Source: Actinomycetes bacterium
GTDB taxonomy: Bacteria; Actinomycetota; Actinomycetes; Propionibacteriales; Propionibacteriaceae
Direction of reading: 5' to 3'
Assembly (NCBI GenBank): GCA_023443125.1
Contig: JAEZVO010000068.1
Span: forward strand, 3,004 to 67,003
DNA length: 64,000 nucleotides
Both the position numbers and the translations under genes were made by a program. Positions 23,130-31,054 of this stretch are shown here, piece by piece (position 1 is the stretch's first letter; the number at the start of each line of letters is the position of its first letter). The notes beneath the pieces are model-generated. The model was not told the origin of the DNA. It was given only the letters and a program-made list of their open reading frames with translations, and searched no databases.

Positions 23130-23903
23130 ATGGACGAGGAGCCGCGCGGCCCGCGTAGGGCCTTGCCCGATTCCTTCGACGACGAACGCCCCCCGCGCGC
23201 TGGTGGCGCACGTCGGGCACTCCCCGACGACGCCAGCGATCATCCCGACGACCGTCGAGCCCTCGTCGCAATCATCATGGCCGTGGTGCTCCTACTTGTG
23301 GTGGGCGGCGCATACCTGCTCTTTGGCATCCGGAATGGCGCCGAGCCCGATCCGGAGCCGCAGCCTTCTGAACGAACGCAGCCGGGTCCGTCGACGCCCA
23401 GCTCCTCCCCCACGCAAGAACCACCCGGAGTGGAAGAGGTGGTAGGCGACGCCGCCATCACGCTCCCTCATGACTGGGAGCTGTATTACGACGAGCTCAC
23501 CGAGGGTGATCGTCGGCTCATTCGCGCCAAAGACGCGACGGGGAACGTACGCATCCAGGTGGCGACGCTGACATCCATCGACGAGGACATCGCAGCCGCC
23601 TGCAGCCTGCTCGTCGCAGACCAGAGCACCGACTACACCGTCGACTTTCGGATCGAGCCCCAGCCGGTGGCAGTTTCGGGAGAAGCACACGCCGTCGTGT
23701 GCGGCTACGTCGGGGCGAAGGAACAGGACGAAGCCACCAGCGTACGGTTCACGCTCATTCAGCGTGATTCCGACGAACACACCCTCGTGGTGCGCATGAC
23801 CCGCCCGCAAGCGTCGAACGCCTCAAGCGACGCTTTGACGGATGCGGCAGCGATGACCTGCGAAGCTTCGCGAACCTTCAAGCACCCACTCGCGTTGTGC
23901 TGA
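23130..23903 (+). CDS. single-span membrane protein with extracytoplasmic domain
   Basis: The 257-residue product has a charged cytosolic N-terminus (about 44 residues with two RALPD repeats), one membrane helix (VAIIMAVVLLLVVGGAYLL), a Pro/Ser/Thr-rich linker and an outer domain of about 150 residues with four cysteines. ATG 23130 has GAGGAAGG nearby. The outer domain (ITLPHDWELYYDE... and VVCGYVGAKEQDE) is not a family I can name. The cysteines could form two disulfides. Confidence 0.8.
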   Translation: MDEEPRGPRRALPDSFDDERPPRAGGARRALPDDASDHPDDRRALVAIIMAVVLLLVVGGAYLLFGIRNGAEPDPEPQPSERTQPGPSTPSSSPTQEPPGVEEVVGDAAITLPHDWELYYDELTEGDRRLIRAKDATGNVRIQVATLTSIDEDIAAACSLLVADQSTDYTVDFRIEPQPVAVSGEAHAVVCGYVGAKEQDEATSVRFTLIQRDSDEHTLVVRMTRPQASNASSDALTDAAAMTCEASRTFKHPLALC

Positions 23904-23904
23904 A

Positions 23905-26130
23905 TTAGCCCTCCGGCTGCCCCGGGTGGCGCGTGAGGTGGTCCGCAACGGACCTCAGCTTCCACCACCATTGCTCGTACGGGCGCTGGTTCTCCCAGTC
24001 CATGCCCTCCAACACGCGCCGTGCGGGCGCCATAATCCCGTCGACGCCGCTCTCGGCCGCAGCGTATTCCGTCTTGCCCTGTTGCAGTTGATCGTCGAGC
24101 CAGGCGACGGCGTGGTAGGCCAGCCGGGTAGCGTTCACTCGGTCGAACGGCGACGGTACCCCGCCTTGCTGAATATGTCCGACGATGGCCTGCCGCACCG
24201 AGAACAACCCGTGGCCTTCCGCCTCAAACATCTTCGCGATGACGTCGGAGGTGTAGTGCTCGCTGGTCTCTTCGCCCATCACAGCCAGGTAGAACGTGCG
24301 CCCGGTTTCGAATGCATCGACGAGCGCGTCGATATCTTCAGCGAGTTGCTGCAGCGACACTCCCGTCTCGGGCAGATATGACTTCTCGGCACCGCCCGCG
24401 ATGCCGCCCATGAGCGGCAGGAATCCACAGGTGCGCCCCATCGTCTCGACGACGAACGCACGTTTGCTCGCCGATGCCGACATGCGCACCATATCGATGG
24501 AGTCCACGACGGTGTTGAGCGCCGTATCCGAGCCCACGGCCATGTTCCATGACGGCAAGTTGTTATCGATCGATGCGGGAAGGAGCGCGATCGGAATGTT
24601 GAACGCCGGATAACGGTGGCGTTCCCGCTCCATCATGTTGACCGTCGCGTAGGCGTGGAAGCCGCCCGAAATAAGCAGCGCATCGATCGCGTGCTCCTCG
24701 AGCTGACGCGCCATCGGATACAGATCGGCCTCCGTCGGAACGTACCGCCTGGTGCCGAACTGAGCGCCGCCGAGGTGAGCCATGCCCTCGACGTCATTCC
24801 AGTGCACCTCTCCGATCTTGCCCGAGATCAGCCCCGGAATGCCGCCGCGAATGGCGAACATCGAGTAGCCAAGATCGAGACCAGTCCGCACAGCGACACG
24901 GTCAATCTGATTCATGCCCGGGGCCAATGCGCCGGCATGCATGACAGCGATGCGCTTGCCTCGAAGCTCGGTGACAGTAGGTTCCGCCTCGATGAGCGTG
25001 CGATAGATGTCGATCATCGTCGCAAACCCGGGCCCACGGCTCGCAATCGCGCGAGCATAGTCGCCCTCACGCACATAGTCGGCGATCGCACGGGTGGCGA
25101 CGACGTCGTCCATCAAATGGCGCCGCACCACCTTGTCGCCCTGCACCCCGATGAGCACAGGCTCGGCATCCTCGTCGAGCTCAAGCACCGCCTGTACGGC
25201 CTCCACGCCACAAGCGGAGGCCATCCAGCGGTCATACGCCGACGGCTTCCCGCCACGCTGTACGTGCCCGAGGATGGTGATGCGGGGTTGCTCCCCGGTG
25301 CGTTCCGCGATGACCTGCTGAATGCGCTGCGCAGAGATGCGTTCTCCGGCGCGGTCTTTGGCCCCTTCCGCGACGACGATGATCGAGTTGCGTCTCCCAG
25401 CCGACCGGGCGCGTTCCAGCACCTGCATCATGCGGTCTTCCCAGCCGTCTCGGGGCGGGCTTTCAGGCAGGAAGGTGTAGTCGGCGCCACCCGAGATGGT
25501 GGTCATGAGCGCGAGATAGCCGCAGTTGCGTCCCATCACCTCGATGATGAACGTGCGGCGGTGCGACTCCGCCGTCGCAGAAATCGCGTCGATGGCCTCG
25601 GTGATGCGGTGCATGGCGGAATCGGTGCCGACGGTCATGTCGGTGCCCACCATGTCGTTGTCGATGGAGCCGACGATGCCCGCCATGCGCAGATGACGAT
25701 GCCGATCGGCCAGCTCCTGATCGATCTCGCCAGTGGTCACTAGCGAATCAAGCATGTCCGACCAACCCAGCTTGAGCTCACGGGCGCCGGTGAGGGAGCC
25801 GTCGCCACCGATCACGATCAAGCGATCAATCCCGTGGGTGACGAGGTTCTTCACCACCTGGCGCTGCCCGGCTTCCGTGCGCATCTCGGTGCAGCGCGCC
25901 GTACCAATGACCGTGCCGCCCTTACCCAGGATGCCGGAGACGTCGCGCCAATGCATGCGCGTGATGTGCTCGCCACCCTCATAGGCGCCCTGCCAGCCCT
26001 CGCGGATGGAGAATACTTCCACACCCTCGCGAATGGCGGCCCGCGTGATGGCACGCACCGCAGCATTCATGCCCTGCGCGTCCCCTCCTGACGTCAGTAC
26101 ACCAATACGGGGAGCGCAGGGAGCATTCAC
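23905..26130 (-). CDS. tandem (fused) 6-phosphofructokinase, eukaryote-like two-domain form
   Basis: The 741-residue protein contains two complete PFK domains. The N-terminal half keeps the active motifs TSGGDAQGMN (13-22), GGDGS (108-112, the ATP-type glycine motif) and SIDNDMVGTD (155-164) with the catalytic Asp157. The C-terminal half starts MHAGALAPGMN (397-407) but has SGGFH (488-492) instead of GGDGS and SIDNN (520-524) with Asn for the second Asp. It is thus probably catalytically dead. A live N-half plus altered C-half mirrors eukaryotic PFK, where the second half became an allosteric site. The start is GTG 26130, overlapping the DUF3052 stop by four bases. Confidence 0.9.
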   Translation of the reverse strand: MNAPCAPRIGVLTSGGDAQGMNAAVRAITRAAIREGVEVFSIREGWQGAYEGGEHITRMHWRDVSGILGKGGTVIGTARCTEMRTEAGQRQVVKNLVTHGIDRLIVIGGDGSLTGARELKLGWSDMLDSLVTTGEIDQELADRHRHLRMAGIVGSIDNDMVGTDMTVGTDSAMHRITEAIDAISATAESHRRTFIIEVMGRNCGYLALMTTISGGADYTFLPESPPRDGWEDRMMQVLERARSAGRRNSIIVVAEGAKDRAGERISAQRIQQVIAERTGEQPRITILGHVQRGGKPSAYDRWMASACGVEAVQAVLELDEDAEPVLIGVQGDKVVRRHLMDDVVATRAIADYVREGDYARAIASRGPGFATMIDIYRTLIEAEPTVTELRGKRIAVMHAGALAPGMNQIDRVAVRTGLDLGYSMFAIRGGIPGLISGKIGEVHWNDVEGMAHLGGAQFGTRRYVPTEADLYPMARQLEEHAIDALLISGGFHAYATVNMMERERHRYPAFNIPIALLPASIDNNLPSWNMAVGSDTALNTVVDSIDMVRMSASASKRAFVVETMGRTCGFLPLMGGIAGGAEKSYLPETGVSLQQLAEDIDALVDAFETGRTFYLAVMGEETSEHYTSDVIAKMFEAEGHGLFSVRQAIVGHIQQGGVPSPFDRVNATRLAYHAVAWLDDQLQQGKTEYAAAESGVDGIMAPARRVLEGMDWENQRPYEQWWWKLRSVADHLTRHPGQPEG

Positions 26131-26561
26131 TTGCGGCTACCCTTCGGTCGAACCACCTTCGTGGCAAGCCAGTCTTCGGCGACGTTCGCCGTCGACGTGA
26201 GGCTCAGTCCTGCGATGGTCACGCCTTCCTGGACGGAGGCCGCGTCGATGTACCCCTGACGGCCAACCTTGGGGGTCAGCAACCAGATGTAACCGTCGTC
26301 GGCCAAATCTGGCATTGCATCGACGAGGCCGTCGACGACGTCACCGTCGTCGTCGCGCCACCAGAGAATAACGACGTCGACAGCTTCGAGGGCTTCCTCA
26401 ACCATGTCGGCGTCAATGATGTCCATGATGTCGTCACGAAGATCTTGGTCGACATCCTCGTCCCAGCCGAGTTCTTGGACAACCATGTCGGTGTTCAGCC
26501 CCAGCAGCTCTGCGCCGGTGACTGTTTCGGATCTGTGCTCCTTGCCTTTTGTGATAGCCAC
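26127..26561 (-). CDS. DUF3052 family protein
   Basis: The 144-residue acidic protein has the DUF3052 signature, GLNTDMVVQELGWDEDVD and ADDGYIWLLTPKVGRQGYI. Function unknown; in many Actinobacteria it sits next to aceE, as here. The start is GTG 26561 (MAITKGKEH). Its stop overlaps the GTG of the tandem PFK, so the two are translationally coupled, an unexpected partnership. Confidence 0.87.
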   Translation of the reverse strand: MAITKGKEHRSETVTGAELLGLNTDMVVQELGWDEDVDQDLRDDIMDIIDADMVEEALEAVDVVILWWRDDDGDVVDGLVDAMPDLADDGYIWLLTPKVGRQGYIDAASVQEGVTIAGLSLTSTANVAEDWLATKVVRPKGSRK

Positions 26562-26639
26562 GCCCCTAGCCTGCCAGATGACGAGGCCGGCTTCCATCAC
26601 CCCACCCGAAAAGGGAGATTTAGGGCACGCTGCGACGCA

Positions 26640-26674
26640 CGAGGGGCCAACCCATCACAGTGGGCGGCCCCTCG
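26640..26674 (-). terminator. hairpin downstream of aceE
   Basis: Outer arms CGAGGGGCC and GGCCCCTCG and inner arms CCCA/TGGG enclose six bases, 20 bp after the aceE stop. There is no U-run, so termination may be partial. Confidence 0.55.
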
Positions 26675-26694
26675 AACTGCTCGCAGATGCGCGC

Positions 26695-29448
26695 TCAGGC
26701 GTCTCCGCCGGCGTTACCAGATTCGCCGGCCGTGACATCTTGGATCCGGTACTGCTCCGCAGCGCGCTGTGGCCAGTCGGCAGGTACCTCGCCCGCAGCG
26801 GCAAGACGCTGCAGCACGCGTACCGCGATGGAGGGACCGTCGATGTTGAAGTAGCGACGAGCTGCCGCACGCGTATCGGAGAATCCGAACTCGTCGCAGC
26901 CGAGCACGGAGTAGTCGCGAGGCACCCAGGGCCGGATCAGGTCGGGCAGCATCGTCGAGAAGTCAGTGCTGGCCACGATCGGACCCTTGGTGTCGGCGAG
27001 CTTCTGCTCCACCCAGGTGCGCTCGTTGTTGCTGGGATCGTTGAACTTCTTCTTGTCCAGCTCCATGCCTTCGCGACGCAGCTCGCCCCACGACGTGACC
27101 GACCAGACGTCGGCGACAACACCGAAATCGCGCTTCAACAACTCCTGCGCTTCGAGACCCCACGGAGCCGCGACGCCGGAGACGAGAATCTGGGCGCGAC
27201 GTGCGTTCTCATCGACCCCATCGAAGTTGCCGGGGTTCAGCAGGTACATGCCGCGCAGGACGCCTTCGACGTCGAGGTTCTCGGGCTCCTTAGGCTGTTG
27301 GATGGGCTCGTTGTACACCGTGAGGTAGTACATGATGTTTTCGGGGTTCTCCCCGTACATGCGCTCCAGGCCCTTGCGCACAATGTGTGCCGTCTCGTAC
27401 GAGTAGGCCGGGTCGTAGGCGACGACCGCCGGGTTCGTGGCCGCGAGCAGCGGGGAATGGCCGTCCATGTGCTGCGTGCCCTCACCGGTCAGCGTGGTGC
27501 GTCCCGCCGTCGCGCCGATCAGGAAGCCGCGGGCGAGTTGGTCGGCGGCAGCCCACATGGCGTCGCCGGTGCGCTGGAAGCCGAACATGGAGTAGAACAC
27601 GTAGATCGGCACCATGGGCTCGTTGTGCGTGGCGTACGAGCTGCCGGCTGCGGTGAAGGCCGCGACGGAGCCTGCTTCGTTGATGCCGGTGTGGAGGATC
27701 TGGCCGTCCTTCGCTTCTCGGTAGCTGAGGAACAGCTCGTGGTCAACCGGCACGTAGTTCTGGCCGTGCGGGTTGTAGATCTTGATCGTCGGGAAGAAGG
27801 CGTCCATGCCGAAGGTGCGCGCCTCGTCGGGGATGATGGGCACGACGCGCGACGCGAATTCCTTGTCTCGCATGAGGTCCTTGAGCAGGCGGACGAACGC
27901 CATGGTCGTCGCCACTTCCTGCTTGCCCGAACCCTTGCGGGCGGCTTCGTAGGCCTTGTCGCCAGGCAAGGAGATGAATTTGCGGTCGCCGCGACGCTCA
28001 GGCAGGTAGCCGCCCAGCTCGCGACGCCGCTCCTGGAGGTACTTGATGCGGTCGTCGTCCTGGCCGGGGTGGTAGTACGGCGGCAGGTACGGGTCGGATT
28101 CGAGCTGCTCGTCGGAGATGGGCAGCTGCACCCGGTCGCGGAGATTCTTGAGATCGTCCAGCGCCAGCTTCTTCATCTGGTGCGTAGCGTTACGGCCAGC
28201 GAAGTGCTTACCTAGGAAGTAGCCCTTAATGGTGTGGGCGAGGATCACCGTCGGTGCGCCGGTGAACTCGGTGGCAGCCTTGTAGGCCGCGTACACCTTC
28301 TGGTAGTCATGGCCGCCGCGTGAGAGGCGCCACACGTCCTCGTCGCTCCAATCCTTCACCATCGCGGCGGTGCGAGGATCGCGCTCGAAGAAGTGCTTGC
28401 GCACGTAGGCGCCGTCGTTGGCCTTGAAGGTCTGGAAGTCGCCGTCGGTGACGGAGTTCATGAGGTTGAGTAGGGCGCCGTCGGTGTCGCCCGCGAGCAG
28501 CGGATCCCATCCGCGCCCCCAGACCACCTTGATGACGTTCCAGCCCGCGCCGCGGAAATAGGCCTCAAGCTCCTGGATGATCTTGCCGTTACCGCGCACG
28601 GGGCCGTCAAGGCGCTGCAAGTTGCAGTTCACGACGAAGGTGAGGTTGTCGAGTTCCTCGTTGGCGGCCAGCTGCAGTGCGCCGCGCGACTCGGGCTCGT
28701 CCATCTCGCCGTCGCCAAGGAAAGCCCAGACGTGCTGCTGCGACGTGTCCTTGATGCCGCGGTTGTGCAGGTAACGGTTGAACTGCGCCTGATAGATGGC
28801 GTTGATGGGGCCCAGGCCCATGGACACCGTCGGGAACTCCCAGAAGTCGGGCTTCTGGCGCGGGTGCGGGTACGAAGGCAGGCCGCGCAGTTCACCGTCG
28901 ACGTAGTGCGAGTGCTCCTGACGGAAGCCGTCGAGGTCGTCCTCGGTGAGGCGTCCGGCGAGGTAGGCGCGCGCATACATGCCCGGGCTCGCGTGACCCT
29001 GGAAGTAAATCTGGTCGCCGCCGCCCGGGTGATCCTTGCCGCGGAAGAAGTGGTTGAAACCAACCTCGTACAGCGTCGCCGACGACGCGAATGACGAGAT
29101 GTGTCCGCCCACACCGATGCCGGGGCGCTGCGCGCGGTGCACCATGATGGCCGAGTTCCAGCGAAGGAGGCGACGAATGCCGCGCTCGAGATCTTCGTCG
29201 CCGGGGAATTCTGGTTCCTTGTCGGCGGGGATGGTGTTGACGTAGTCCGTACCGACGAGCGACGGCACGCCGATCTGGCTCTCACGTGCACGTTCGAGCA
29301 GTTTCAGCATCACGTACCGGGCCCGGTTGCGCCCGCCGTGCTCAATGACGGCATCGAGTGATTCCAGCCACTCCGCAGTTTCTTCAATGTCGGAGTCGGG
29401 CAGGTTCGTGGGTAGACCGTTGATGATCGGTCCTACATCGTGCGTCAC
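26695..29448 (-). CDS. aceE: pyruvate dehydrogenase E1, homodimeric type
   Basis: The 917-residue ThDP enzyme decarboxylates pyruvate in the pyruvate dehydrogenase complex. The ThDP motif is in FLGDGEMDEPES ... FVVNCN, and other pieces are RPGIGVGGHISS, LAHTIKGYFLG and ATAGRTTLTGEGTQHMDGHS. It has the full length of the AceE family. The GTG start at 29448 has AGAGGACT a few bases upstream. In Corynebacterineae AceE forms a mixed complex with OdhA, and kgd is also in this window, so both E1 enzymes may share E2/E3 subunits not encoded here. Confidence 0.97.
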   Translation of the reverse strand: MTHDVGPIINGLPTNLPDSDIEETAEWLESLDAVIEHGGRNRARYVMLKLLERARESQIGVPSLVGTDYVNTIPADKEPEFPGDEDLERGIRRLLRWNSAIMVHRAQRPGIGVGGHISSFASSATLYEVGFNHFFRGKDHPGGGDQIYFQGHASPGMYARAYLAGRLTEDDLDGFRQEHSHYVDGELRGLPSYPHPRQKPDFWEFPTVSMGLGPINAIYQAQFNRYLHNRGIKDTSQQHVWAFLGDGEMDEPESRGALQLAANEELDNLTFVVNCNLQRLDGPVRGNGKIIQELEAYFRGAGWNVIKVVWGRGWDPLLAGDTDGALLNLMNSVTDGDFQTFKANDGAYVRKHFFERDPRTAAMVKDWSDEDVWRLSRGGHDYQKVYAAYKAATEFTGAPTVILAHTIKGYFLGKHFAGRNATHQMKKLALDDLKNLRDRVQLPISDEQLESDPYLPPYYHPGQDDDRIKYLQERRRELGGYLPERRGDRKFISLPGDKAYEAARKGSGKQEVATTMAFVRLLKDLMRDKEFASRVVPIIPDEARTFGMDAFFPTIKIYNPHGQNYVPVDHELFLSYREAKDGQILHTGINEAGSVAAFTAAGSSYATHNEPMVPIYVFYSMFGFQRTGDAMWAAADQLARGFLIGATAGRTTLTGEGTQHMDGHSPLLAATNPAVVAYDPAYSYETAHIVRKGLERMYGENPENIMYYLTVYNEPIQQPKEPENLDVEGVLRGMYLLNPGNFDGVDENARRAQILVSGVAAPWGLEAQELLKRDFGVVADVWSVTSWGELRREGMELDKKKFNDPSNNERTWVEQKLADTKGPIVASTDFSTMLPDLIRPWVPRDYSVLGCDEFGFSDTRAAARRYFNIDGPSIAVRVLQRLAAAGEVPADWPQRAAEQYRIQDVTAGESGNAGGDA

Positions 29449-29550
29449 GTTGAGTCCTCTCTACCGACGCAGCGGCGTCGTTCGCTACTTATCCACTCTC
29501 AGCGAGCCTAGCGTAATCCTCTGCGCAAACCGTCGCGTACGCTGACGTTT

Positions 29551-30048
29551 ATGGGGCTCGAGGTACGCGAAGCACACGTCGATGAATGGCAGCAGTACAA
29601 ATCGTTGCGTCTCGCGATGTTGAGCGATTCTCCGCGAGCCTTCGGCCACAGTCTGGATGAGGCGCGCACGCAGCCTGGCAAGTGGTGGCAGATTCGTACG
29701 AGTTCCCAACTCATGCCTGATTCCGGCTGGTTCGTCGTAGCCGACGCCGACGAGTGGTTCGGGCAGATGCTCACGCGTGATTTTGGAGAACGCGCATATC
29801 TACTGGAGGTGTACCTCTCCCCCACGCTGCGCGGTACCGGCTGGGCCAACCAGCTACTTACCGAGGCCGAGCAATGGGCCAGCGCGCGTGGGCACCGTCG
29901 GTTGTGGCTGGATGTGAACGAGCAGCAGGTAGCTGCCCGCAGGTTCTACGAGCGCGAAGGATTCGTGGCGACGGGCGAGCGCCAGCCGCACGAATTGTTT
30001 CCTGACGACTACGAGCTCGAGATGGTCAAGGAGGTTCGCAGCTCGTAG
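29551..30048 (+). CDS. GNAT family N-acetyltransferase
   Basis: The 165-residue product begins GLEVREAHVDEWQQYKSLRL and has the acetyl-CoA site LEVYLSPTLRGTGWANQLLTE and the C-terminal beta-bulge region FYEREGFVATGERQPH. The substrate is unknown. ATG 29551 lies 7 bp after a TACGCT hexamer and has no ribosome-binding site, so the mRNA may be leaderless. The 3' end overlaps the convergent methyltransferase gene by 40 bp. Confidence 0.88.
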   Translation: MGLEVREAHVDEWQQYKSLRLAMLSDSPRAFGHSLDEARTQPGKWWQIRTSSQLMPDSGWFVVADADEWFGQMLTRDFGERAYLLEVYLSPTLRGTGWANQLLTEAEQWASARGHRRLWLDVNEQQVAARRFYEREGFVATGERQPHELFPDDYELEMVKEVRSS

Positions 30049-30818
30049 CAGAAGATCGACGCGGCTGCGGCAACGTTGAGGGAGTCGATACCGTCCGCCA
30101 TCGGGATGCGTGCCCGGACGTCGGCCGCACGCTGCCACGCTTCCGGCAGACCATGGCCTTCGTTGCCGAGCACGACGGCGATCTTGCCGTCGCGAGGGAC
30201 TTCGTCGAGGGTGACGGAGTCGTCGGCCAGTGTTGCCGCCACGAGGCGGAATCCCGCGTCCTGGATCCGCCGAAGGTCAGCCATGTCGTCATTCATGCGC
30301 CGCCACGGGAGCTGTAGCGCCGCACCCATCGATGCCTTGATGGCGCGGCGGTAGAGCGGGTCGGCGCATGTCTCGCTGACGACGACGCCTCCCCACCCCA
30401 GCGCTGCACCGATGCGCAACAGGGAGCCAACGTTCCAGTGGTCGACGAGGCCCTCAGCGACGATGATGCGGTCGGTGCGCAAGAGCGTTGCCCAGTCGAC
30501 GGGGGCAGGGCGGTGGAATGTGGCGAGCGCCCCGCGGTGCACGTGGAAGCCGCTCACCTGTTCGATCAACTCCTCGGATGCGATGAAGCAGGGCGCGTCC
30601 GTGGCGGACAGCACATCGTCGAGTTTGGCACGCCACCGCTGCGTGAGCAGGAAGGCGCTGGGTGTGAGGCCCGCTTCCCAGGCGCGGTGGATGATCTTGT
30701 CGCCTTCTGCCACGAACAGCCCGCGTTCGGCCTCGAGTTTGGTTCGCAACTGCGAGTCACGCAGGCTCGCGAACTCGGCGAGGCGTGGGTCGTGGACATC
30801 GTCGACAGGGATGATCAT
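30009..30818 (-). CDS. TrmH/SpoU family RNA 2'-O-methyltransferase
   Basis: The 269-residue protein contains an N-terminal RNA-binding substrate domain (LFVAEGDKIIHRAWEAGL) and the SpoU knot motifs: motif 1 EGLVDHWNVGSLLRIGAAL, motif 2 VVLGNEGHGLPEAW, motif 3 IPMADGIDSLNVAAAASI. It methylates rRNA or tRNA ribose; the target is not readable. Motif 1 usually reads NxGxxxR and here is NVGSLLR, intact. The start is 30818 (MIIPVDDVHD). Confidence 0.92.
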   Translation of the reverse strand: MIIPVDDVHDPRLAEFASLRDSQLRTKLEAERGLFVAEGDKIIHRAWEAGLTPSAFLLTQRWRAKLDDVLSATDAPCFIASEELIEQVSGFHVHRGALATFHRPAPVDWATLLRTDRIIVAEGLVDHWNVGSLLRIGAALGWGGVVVSETCADPLYRRAIKASMGAALQLPWRRMNDDMADLRRIQDAGFRLVAATLADDSVTLDEVPRDGKIAVVLGNEGHGLPEAWQRAADVRARIPMADGIDSLNVAAAASIFCYELRTSLTISSS

Positions 30819-30881
30819 GTGGCCCCACAGTACAACTCCGCCACATATGAGGGGCGCGGAGGACGGAGACCCCCGCAATCT

Positions 30882-30958
30882 TGACCGTTATCCTCCACGT
30901 GCGCGATGTAGCCCCCTCATTCGAGCACTTCTTGGCCGCGTGTGGAGGATAACAGTCA
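30882..30958. repeat. inverted repeat in the 235-bp gap
   Basis: Core arms GTTATCCTCCAC (30887-30898) and GTGGAGGATAAC (30942-30953) are perfect, and TGACC/AGTCA extends them with one mismatch. The 43-base loop contains GTAGCCCC, also found in the loop of the repeat at 48402. It is followed by TTTTT. It could terminate the upstream gene or be a small mobile element; the remainder of this gap has no gene. Confidence 0.6.
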
Positions 30959-31054
30959 TTTTTCGGCGATCACCGGCCCGCGTGCATGTGCAAAAAAGGC
31001 GAGTGAGCGAAGCGTATTGGGTGTGGTCAGTGGCGCGAGGTAGAGTTTCCAGCC

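Noticed and set aside
26404..28215. 603-codon plus-strand frame opposite aceE and DUF3052
   Set aside because: Spans two genes on the other strand, no recognisable protein features; antisense shadow.
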